10,362 nt of DNA from Bermanella sp041589295. GTDB taxonomy: Bacteria; Pseudomonadota; Gammaproteobacteria; Pseudomonadales; Oceanobacteraceae. Below, in pieces: positions 5,436 through 10,362 of the stretch. The translations under genes were made by a program, and so were the position numbers. The stretch's first letter is position 1. Each line of letters starts with the position of its first letter. The notes beneath the pieces are model-generated. The model had not been told where the DNA came from and ran no database searches. It saw nothing but the letters and a program-made list of their open reading frames with translations. The stretch spans positions 1 to 10,362 of the forward strand of contig JBFHVZ010000142.1 of NCBI GenBank assembly GCA_041589295.1, read 5' to 3'.

Positions 5436-6106
5436 ATTAATAAACTTTGAATATCCGTTTTTATTGCAAGCGCGGGCAAGGTATTTAAATCAATGCCTTG
5501 GCTGTAGCCTTGCGCTAACAAGACACATGCTATGCCTGCGGCTTGGGCCGCTTTAGCATCTGATTCGCTATCGCCAATCATCAGCGTGTTTTCCACTGCT
5601 ACATTAAACCGTTGGCAAATTTTTAACAAAGGCAATGCACTTGGTTTTTTTTCGGCGAAGGTGTCCCCCCCCACGATCATGCTAAAAAAACCGTCGATGT
5701 TTTGTTTTTGCAAAATACCGGGGACGAAGCGTTCCATCTTGTTGGTGCACACCGCCATGGTGATGCCGTGTTGCTGTAATACAGTAAGTAGTTCAGTCAC
5801 ACCAGCATAAGCACAGGTGCTTTGATTCACGTTGCGCTCATAATGCATGAGCAAATCTTGATAACTTTGCTGATGAAACTCGGGCGTATAAACATCCGCG
5901 TATTGAAGCGCGCGCTCCCACAGTTTACTTAACCCGTTGCCCACCCACTCTCGTACATGTTCAACACCTGCTTGCGGCAAATTCAATGCCAATAGCGCAT
6001 CGTCTACCGCAGCGGCGATTTCGGGGACGCTGTCCACCAAGGTGCCATCTAGATCGAAAATCACGAGTTGGGTTTTCTGTTGTTCAATCAGATTTTCAAT
6101 GTACAT
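5432..6106 (-). CDS. gph: Phosphoglycolate phosphatase (HAD superfamily)
   Basis: It hydrolyses 2-phosphoglycolate, mainly a by-product of DNA 3'-end repair, to glycolate. The protein (224 residues, normal length) has all HAD motifs: VIFDLDGTLVDS with nucleophile Asp18 and Asp20, motif II Thr121 in CTNK, motif III KKP (Lys153/Lys154), and motif IV GDSESD with Asp179 and Asp183 for magnesium. The helical cap between motifs I and II (about 27-95) contains WVGNGLSKLWERAL, typical of Gph. It lies downstream of rpe on the same strand, the usual gammaproteobacterial pairing, but a 225-base gap with a REP-like element separates them, so it may have its own promoter. The Shine-Dalgarno before ATG 6106 is weak. 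Related HAD phosphatases are an alternative, but context favours Gph. Confidence 0.9.
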   Translation of the reverse strand: MYIENLIEQQKTQLVIFDLDGTLVDSVPEIAAAVDDALLALNLPQAGVEHVREWVGNGLSKLWERALQYADVYTPEFHQQSYQDLLMHYERNVNQSTCAYAGVTELLTVLQQHGITMAVCTNKMERFVPGILQKQNIDGFFSMIVGGDTFAEKKPSALPLLKICQRFNVAVENTLMIGDSESDAKAAQAAGIACVLLAQGYSQGIDLNTLPALAIKTDIQSLLM

Positions 6107-6139
6107 AGGGCTGCTAAACAGGATGGTGGTTATAGATAA

Positions 6140-6260
6140 GTAGGTCGAAATTCATTTCGACAAAATGTTTGGGTGCCATAAGGAAGTAGGCCTGAATGTT
6201 TTGTCGGCCTGATACCCAAAGCACTCACTACGTTCATGGGGCACGCCGAGACCGACCTAC
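6140..6260. repeat. Large REP-like nested inverted repeat between rpe and gph
   Basis: The outer arms are GTAGGTCG (6140-6147) and CGACCTAC (6253-6260). A 7-bp hairpin GTCGAAA-TTCA-TTTCGAC (6144-6161) lies at the left end, and TTTGGGT (about 6169-6175) pairs with ACCCAAA near 6214-6220. It shares its outer arms with the element at 5370-5435. Located between two same-strand genes, it could lower readthrough from rpe into gph or stabilise the upstream mRNA. Coordinates of inner arms are approximate. Confidence 0.7.
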
Positions 6261-6331
6261 AGGTGCCCATTTAGGCTAATCCGAAGGTCGAGCTAATTCC
6301 ATCTTCTAGTTTCAAATTTTTCGAATGAAAT

Positions 6332-7009
6332 TTATTTAGCCGTGGCTTTTGCGATTTCAGCACGCATGGCATCTATGGTGGTTTTGTAATCTGGCGCGTT
6401 GAAGATTGCAGACCCCGCCACGAAGGTGTCGGCACCGGCAGCGGCGATTTCACCAATGTTATCCACTTTTACACCGCCGTCGATTTCTAAACGAATATCC
6501 AAACCACTGGCATCAATTTTTGCGCGGGCTTCTTTCAGTTTGTCCAAGGTGTTTGGAATAAAGCTTTGGCCACCAAAACCCGGGTTCACAGACATCAGCA
6601 ATACCATGTCCAGCTTGTCCATCACATAGTCCATATAATGCAGCGGCGTGGCTGGGTTAAACACCAAGCCCGCTTTACAGCCTGCGTTTTTGATCAATTG
6701 CAATGAGCGGTCGATGTGGTCAGAGGCTTCTGGATGGAACGTAATGTAGGTAGCGCCGGCGTCGATAAAGTCACCTATGATGCGATCCACTGGGCTTACC
6801 ATCAAATGCACATCAATCGGAGCCTTGATGCCGTAGTCGCGCAGGGCTTTACACACCATGGGGCCAATGGTCAGGTTAGGCACGTAGTGGTTGTCCATGA
6901 CGTCGAAGTGCACCACGTCAGCCCCTGCGGCCAGTACGTTCTCGACCTCTTCACCCAGACGGGCAAAGTCAGCAGATAGGATAGAAGGAGCGATGAAGGG
7001 CTGTTTCAT
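6332..7009 (-). CDS. rpe: Ribulose-phosphate 3-epimerase
   Basis: Rpe interconverts D-ribulose 5-phosphate and D-xylulose 5-phosphate in the pentose phosphate pathway, in the cytoplasm. The protein (225 residues, normal for the family) is a TIM barrel starting IAPSILSADFARLGEE. Metal and catalytic residues are visible: His34 and Asp36 in VVHFDVMD, His68 in DVHLMV, and Asp177 in LEIDGG. MSVNPGFGGQSF (139-150) is the conserved phosphate-side loop, and VAGSAIF (197-203) the second phosphate-binding segment. The ATG at 7009 gives the standard N-terminus. It is followed by gph on the same strand and divergent from the acyltransferase gene. No truncation or missing residue is seen. Confidence 0.97.
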   Translation of the reverse strand: MKQPFIAPSILSADFARLGEEVENVLAAGADVVHFDVMDNHYVPNLTIGPMVCKALRDYGIKAPIDVHLMVSPVDRIIGDFIDAGATYITFHPEASDHIDRSLQLIKNAGCKAGLVFNPATPLHYMDYVMDKLDMVLLMSVNPGFGGQSFIPNTLDKLKEARAKIDASGLDIRLEIDGGVKVDNIGEIAAAGADTFVAGSAIFNAPDYKTTIDAMRAEIAKATAK

Positions 7010-7035
7010 GGTGGTTTCCGTGTGCTAAGCAGGCA

Positions 7036-7059
7036 AATAGCGCGGTTACGCTGGCTATT
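7036..7059 (-). promoter_or_regulatory. Hairpin in the rpe leader
   Basis: AATAGC-GCG and CGC-(TG)-GCTATT form a 9-bp stem with a 2-base bulge and a GTTA loop, about 27 bases upstream of the rpe ATG. A possible -10 (TAAAAT on the minus strand, 7083-7078) lies just upstream, so the stem would be near the 5' end of the mRNA and might affect stability or translation. No known riboswitch is recognised. Confidence 0.35.
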
Positions 7060-7120
7060 AGGTTTAAAACAGGCGGCATTTTAGCCAGATTGGTCCTATA
7101 AGCATAGTCGCAGCCCCTGT

Positions 7121-7168
7121 TCATGCCCGAATAACGTCATGCCCGAATAACGTCATGCCCGAATAACG
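7121..7168. repeat. Three perfect 16-bp tandem repeats between rpe and the acyltransferase gene
   Basis: TCATGCCCGAATAACG occurs at 7121-7136, 7137-7152 and 7153-7168 with no mismatch, followed by TCA and a CCC-containing remnant. The array is about 110 bases upstream of rpe and 90 upstream of plsC, inside the divergent promoter region. Identical units suggest recent slippage or conserved regulator sites. A 16-bp step is about one and a half helical turns, so neighbouring units lie on opposite DNA faces. Confidence 0.9.
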
Positions 7169-7256
7169 TCACACCCAAGCCTTAATTCCCGCAGGCGACA
7201 GTTATGGCATAATCCACCGCCTACAATAAAAATAAGACAAACCTTAGGTGATTCCG

Positions 7257-7964
7257 ATGTACACCCTACGCATGATGGTCGCGCTGGCGGCAACGTTAAT
7301 GGTGGCTGCGCTGGCCATTCTCTCTGCCTTTGTGCGGCCCTTCCATCGCAATAACATGGCCGACGCCTGTGGGCTGCTCACCGTAGTGCAAAAGTGGGTA
7401 TGGAACGTGCGCTTTGAATATGAAAACGAAGCAGCGCTTAATCCTGACAGCCCTTGCGTGTTTATCGCCAACCACCAAGATACCCATGATTTGTTTTTTG
7501 CCCCCAGCATAGTGCGTAAAGGCACGGTGGCGCTGGGCAAGTGGGAGTTGGTGTATGTGCCGTTTATAGGCCAAGCGTTTTATTTTTTAGGGAATATTTT
7601 GGTTAAGCGCCATCAGAAAGAAAAAGCCGCCGAGGCTTTGCACGATGCTGCTTTGAAAATTCAAAACGAAAACAAATCTGTGCTGATTTTTCCAGAAGGA
7701 ACACGCAACTGGGGTAAGCCACTACCGTTTAAACTGGGCGCGTTTAAGTTAGCCATCGAGGCACAGGTGCCCATAGTGCCTGTGTGTTTTGCGCTACGGC
7801 CACAATCCATGACATTAAACAAATGGTTTGGCGGTGTGGTTAAAGTGAAAGTGCTCCCACCCATAGATACCCAAGGTATGACGCAAGAGGATGCCATCGC
7901 ATTGGCGGTGCGGTGTCGTAAGTTGGTGGAAGCAGAAGTGATGAAGCTAACCGAGCAACACTAG
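7257..7964 (+). CDS. plsC: 1-acyl-sn-glycerol-3-phosphate acyltransferase (PlsC/LPLAT family)
   Basis: Members add an acyl chain to lysophosphatidate to make phosphatidate at the inner membrane. I chose ATG 7257, which has AGGTG six bases upstream (7246-7250); a GTG at 7248 would add three residues but lies inside that ribosome site. The 235-residue protein has one N-terminal membrane segment (about 8-26), then motif I NHQDTHD (72-78, catalytic His73 and Asp78), motif II GNILVKR (112-118), motif III FPEGTRN (145-151) and motif IV VPIVPV (171-176), all in family order. Another lysophospholipid acyltransferase is possible, so the symbol is by family and length only. The gene is a single unit, convergent with the small zinc-ribbon gene after only eight bases. 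Confidence 0.88.
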   Translation: MYTLRMMVALAATLMVAALAILSAFVRPFHRNNMADACGLLTVVQKWVWNVRFEYENEAALNPDSPCVFIANHQDTHDLFFAPSIVRKGTVALGKWELVYVPFIGQAFYFLGNILVKRHQKEKAAEALHDAALKIQNENKSVLIFPEGTRNWGKPLPFKLGAFKLAIEAQVPIVPVCFALRPQSMTLNKWFGGVVKVKVLPPIDTQGMTQEDAIALAVRCRKLVEAEVMKLTEQH

Positions 7965-7982
7965 CAAGTGGTTTAACTCGGT
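7950..7982. terminator. Imperfect hairpin across the convergent gene ends
   Basis: ACCGAG (7950-7955) pairs with CTCGGT (7977-7982), and CACT (7959-7962) with AGTG (7967-7970), forming an interrupted stem over both stop codons. Neither direction has a T run, so it is not a standard intrinsic terminator; it may only protect 3' ends. Confidence 0.3.
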
Positions 7983-8179
7983 ATCACGCGCGGCAGCCAG
8001 AACATCATCACAAAGCAAAAAATCACTAGCCCCCAAAACCAAACCGGAAAGCGACGGATACCGCTAATTCGTCGATACCGCAGTCTAGGCATTCCGCAGT
8101 TTGGGCAATGCTGAGGATGGGCTTCTACATCGCTGTTTTGATGACAGAAGCCACATTCTGAACGCAGTCTAACGGCCAT
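7973..8179 (-). CDS. Small zinc-ribbon, single-pass membrane protein coupled to nirN
   Basis: I do not recognise a named family for this 68-residue protein. It has a rubredoxin-like zinc-ribbon pattern Cys9-x2-Cys12...Cys25-x2-Cys28 (CGFC and CPNC), then a basic stretch RLRYRRISGIRR (32-43), then one strongly hydrophobic helix (about 44-62, rich in Phe, Trp and Val). The basic stretch before the helix suggests the ribbon is cytoplasmic. The ATG shares its A with the nirN TGA stop (TGATG), so translation is probably coupled. An adjacent TTG at 8182 (one residue longer) is an alternative that sits eight bases after AAGGA. Its place right after nirN suggests a link to heme d1 or nitrite-reductase assembly, but that is inferred only from position. 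Confidence 0.75.
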   Translation of the reverse strand: MAVRLRSECGFCHQNSDVEAHPQHCPNCGMPRLRYRRISGIRRFPVWFWGLVIFCFVMMFWLPRVIPS

Positions 8180-9753
8180 CAATGGCTGGTTCCTTGTGCG
8201 TAATTGATTTTATTGAAGACGTTGTATTTACCCGAAGGCTTGCTCATGGGTAAGCGTTTTACTTCTTCAAGCGTACTAGCGTCATAGATAATCAGCGCGC
8301 CATCGTCTTCCCATAAACTGACCAGTGCGTAACGGCCGTCTTTGGTAAATTCCACGTGGGCCGCGGTTTTACCCGGTGCCGGAATAAGCGTCTTTTTAAT
8401 TTCCAGCGTGTTTTTATCAAACACGTGCATGCGATCTTTGTTCGGGCCGAAGAACACGTCCACCCAAGCATAAGGGGTATTCACATGGCTGCGCATAAAG
8501 AAGCCAGGACCATCAGTTTGAATGGTTTTTAGATGCTTCCAACTGCCCATTTCGATTACAGAAACCGCACCGGTTTTTAGATGGGGTGTGGCAAACACAG
8601 CTTTGCCTTCGTACATCCAGTCAATACCGCTGCCCAAGTGCGGCATACCGGCTAACGGTAAACTGGCGATGGTTTTGCCGGAATCTAAATCAATCACCTG
8701 CGCTTGTTGGCCACCACGTGTGGCACCAATTAAGTATTTGTAGTCTGGGTCAAAAAAGAAGTCGTCTAAATAATCTTCTGATTGAATATGACGCACGGTA
8801 AAGTCCGCTGCGTTTTTCGCATTGGCGTACGGGATTTCCCACACTTCTTTAGCGTCTTTTAGCGCCGCAATAAAACTGTCGCGCTGCGGTGCCGTGTACA
8901 CGGCACTGACGCGCGAGCTAGTTATATCAGTGCTTTTTATATCAGAGCCCTCGCCACTGGCAACTTTCACATCAAACTGCTTAACCGGCGTTAAATCTTC
9001 GGCATTAAACAACACCAAGGTGTGCGGTAAATAGTTTGCCGCCATGACCCACTTGCCATCTTTGGACACCGCAATGTTACGCATGTTGATGCCCGCGCGA
9101 ATTTCCGCCACGGTTTTTAAATTATAAATATCAAACTTGCTGATCCAGCCGTCGCGACTGCCGAAATACACGTAACGTCCGTCAGGGCTGTATTTGGGGC
9201 CGCCATGTAATGCGTAACGGGTTTTAAAACGGTGAATGGGTTCAAAGGTATCGCCGTTTAATAGCGTGGCATGATGGTCGCCCGTTTCAACCACAATAAA
9301 CAAGTTCATTAGGTCAGCATCGAACAAAGGTTTATTGGGTAACGGGTCGGTGAACCAACGTGTCGCTAAGGCATCGTCAAGCGTCCAATCTGGCGTCACT
9401 TTTGGTGGCTGATAAATATAATCCACCAGAGATTGTATTTTCGTGTTATCTAATTGTGCAGAAAACGCCGGCATTTGTGTGGCGGCACGACCATTGGCAA
9501 TAACGTCCACGGCTTTGTTTTGGCGTAAACGCGATAGGTTTTCGGGTAATAAGGCTGGGCCTAAACCACCCAAACGATTTACCCCATGGCAAGACTGGCA
9601 ATGTTGTTCATATAACGCTTGGGTCTTTTTTTCGTTTGCATTATCGGTTTGAGCACTCGCTTGTGCGCTAGTCAACAGCGCAGGCAAGGTGAATAACACA
9701 GACGCCAAAGCGGGTGCGATTTTTTTAATGGCAAATGCGTTTACAGATTTCAT
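8179..9753 (-). CDS. nirN: NirN-type c-type cytochrome with cytochrome d1 domain, heme d1 maturation
   Basis: NirN is the periplasmic dihydro-heme d1 dehydrogenase that completes heme d1 for nitrite reductase NirS. The 524-residue protein has a Sec signal peptide (about 1-34, cleavage near ASA), a class I cytochrome c domain with CQSCH (Cys52, Cys55, His56) and likely distal Met94 (TQMPAF), then an eight-bladed propeller-type d1 domain from about 150. His183 (RYALHGG) matches the proximal d1 ligand; His372 (PHLGSG) and His423 (RSHVN) match distal-side histidines of cytochromes cd1. NirS shares this layout, but the C-terminus KPSGKYNVFNKI...GTSH and the place after nirJ favour NirN. The ATG is three bases after the nirJ stop, with AAGGGG eight bases before it. 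It is coupled downstream to the zinc-ribbon gene. Confidence 0.88.
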   Translation of the reverse strand: MKSVNAFAIKKIAPALASVLFTLPALLTSAQASAQTDNANEKKTQALYEQHCQSCHGVNRLGGLGPALLPENLSRLRQNKAVDVIANGRAATQMPAFSAQLDNTKIQSLVDYIYQPPKVTPDWTLDDALATRWFTDPLPNKPLFDADLMNLFIVVETGDHHATLLNGDTFEPIHRFKTRYALHGGPKYSPDGRYVYFGSRDGWISKFDIYNLKTVAEIRAGINMRNIAVSKDGKWVMAANYLPHTLVLFNAEDLTPVKQFDVKVASGEGSDIKSTDITSSRVSAVYTAPQRDSFIAALKDAKEVWEIPYANAKNAADFTVRHIQSEDYLDDFFFDPDYKYLIGATRGGQQAQVIDLDSGKTIASLPLAGMPHLGSGIDWMYEGKAVFATPHLKTGAVSVIEMGSWKHLKTIQTDGPGFFMRSHVNTPYAWVDVFFGPNKDRMHVFDKNTLEIKKTLIPAPGKTAAHVEFTKDGRYALVSLWEDDGALIIYDASTLEEVKRLPMSKPSGKYNVFNKINYAQGTSH

Positions 9754-9756
9754 ACG

Positions 9757-10362
9757 CTATGCCCCTTTTGCAATTAAGTGTTCAGTAAATTCATTCCGTG
9801 CTTTGGACTGCGCCGCAGTCAAACCGATTTCGGCATCAGACAAATAACAACCTGGGTCTTCACCCCAAAATGTGCCGTTTAATGCATAGGCGCGAGTACG
9901 CGTGTTGCCGTTACAAATGGCTTGGTGCGCACATTGAGCGCAGCGACCTTCTATTGGTCTAGGCGACTGACGCAAGCCCAGCATGAGTTCGTCTGTTGGC
10001 TCACCCCATATTTTTGAAAACGGTGTGTCTTTGACATTGCCTAAGTTGTATTTCCACCAGAATGTATCGGGATGTACGTCGCCTAAATTATCAATATTGG
10101 CGATCATCTGGCCACTGGCATTACCACCCCAATTTAATAAATGACCACGCAACAATTCAGCCTGTGCTTTACCAAGTTTGCGCTCAACCCATTGCAGCAT
10201 GTAAATGCCATCGGCATCGTTGTTGCCGGTAACAAATTCTTTACTGCCGCCGTTAATGGCATCTTCCCATGCGCGGTCGAATAAAATATCCATGGCATCG
10301 CGGGTCATTTTAAAGTGCGCGTCTTCACCGCGATGGCGCTTGCCACGACCACTGTAATTTAA
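9757..10362 (-). CDS. nirJ: NirJ, radical SAM/SPASM heme d1 biosynthesis protein (C-terminal part, cut by window edge)
   Basis: Only the C-terminal 201 residues are in the window. The frame stays open through the right edge: the 18 codons before the ATG at 10308 encode LNYSGRGKRHRGEDAHFK, which continues a NirJ-like sequence, so that ATG is internal. The radical SAM cysteines lie outside. The SPASM-type auxiliary cluster motif is visible as RCAQCAHQAIC (Cys-x2-Cys-x5-Cys) and a later PGCY cysteine, and GGNASGQMIANIDNLGDVHPD is the usual segment before it. NirJ removes propionate side chains from 12,18-didecarboxysiroheme on the way to heme d1. Related siroheme-route enzymes AhbC and AhbD are alternatives, but the nirN neighbour supports NirJ. 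nirN follows after three bases, so the two are cotranscribed. Confidence 0.9.
   Translation of the reverse strand, partial: LNYSGRGKRHRGEDAHFKMTRDAMDILFDRAWEDAINGGSKEFVTGNNDADGIYMLQWVERKLGKAQAELLRGHLLNWGGNASGQMIANIDNLGDVHPDTFWWKYNLGNVKDTPFSKIWGEPTDELMLGLRQSPRPIEGRCAQCAHQAICNGNTRTRAYALNGTFWGEDPGCYLSDAEIGLTAAQSKARNEFTEHLIAKGA

Noticed and set aside
6716..6979. 87-residue plus-strand open frame inside rpe
   Set aside because: It is antisense to a fully conserved enzyme and shows no family features; it is a codon-bias shadow.
7121..7168. CRISPR-like array
   Set aside because: The units are directly adjacent with no spacers, only 16 bp long, and no cas genes are present.
7248..7256. GTG start for plsC three codons upstream
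   Set aside because: It overlaps the AGGTG ribosome site that is well placed for ATG 7257 and has no Shine-Dalgarno of its own.
7244..7574. Two minus-strand frames of 92 and 98 residues over the plsC start
   Set aside because: plsC has all its acyltransferase motifs in the plus frame, and the antisense frames look like nothing known.
8179..9753. NirS (cytochrome cd1 nitrite reductase itself)
   Set aside because: The domain layout fits both, but the C-terminal KPSGKYNVFNKI/GTSH ending and the place directly after nirJ fit NirN better. A tree with NirS, NirN and NirF would settle it.
9757..10308. A complete 183-residue protein starting at ATG 10308
   Set aside because: The frame stays open to the window edge and the upstream codons continue a NirJ-like sequence, so this is the C-terminal part of a longer gene.

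Overview
The window looks like chromosomal DNA of a facultatively anaerobic, denitrifying gammaproteobacterium. The reasons are an adjacent rpe and gph pair, a perfect FNR/ANR-type site, tandem NrdR boxes, and heme d1 (cytochrome cd1 nitrite reductase) maturation genes. A marine Oceanospirillales-like host is my guess from the moderate GC content and general protein style; I cannot prove it from this sequence. No phage, integrase, transposase, CRISPR array, tRNA or rRNA was seen.

Layout from left to right. A TetR/AcrR-family repressor (106-756, -, TTG start) is divergent from a lipoprotein-anchored SPFH/band-7 protein (938-1777, +), which ends at a hairpin terminator. Converging on it is a class III (anaerobic) ribonucleotide reductase operon on the minus strand, in the order nrdG (3713-4465) then nrdD (1927-3726), with a 14-base overlap. 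The control region (about 4451-4572) is the best regulatory stretch in the window: a perfect FNR box, two NrdR boxes 16 bp apart, promoter-like hexamers and a 14-bp palindrome. Next come a RimJ/RimL-type GNAT acetyltransferase (4773-5360, +), then gph (5432-6106, -) and rpe (6332-7009, -), with REP-like nested inverted repeats on both sides of gph. Divergent from rpe, across a gap holding three perfect 16-bp tandem repeats, is a PlsC-type acyltransferase (7257-7964, +). The right end is a minus-strand nir cluster: the 3' part of nirJ (cut by the window edge), nirN, and a coupled 68-residue zinc-ribbon membrane protein.

How the genes work together. NirJ and NirN act late in making heme d1 for cytochrome cd1 nitrite reductase. 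NrdG and NrdD make deoxynucleotides without oxygen. Both fit growth by nitrite respiration or under low oxygen, and the nrd control region appears to combine an oxygen signal (FNR) with a nucleotide signal (NrdR). rpe and gph are housekeeping sugar-phosphate genes, and plsC is a phospholipid-synthesis type gene.

Most of the window is ordinary. The points worth a second look are the FNR plus twin NrdR architecture overlapping the annotated nrdG start, a 15-bp in-frame minisatellite that builds the NrdG tail, a short NrdD with no ATP cone, the small zinc-ribbon membrane protein coupled to nirN, the lipid-anchored SPFH protein, and the 16-bp triplicate between rpe and plsC.
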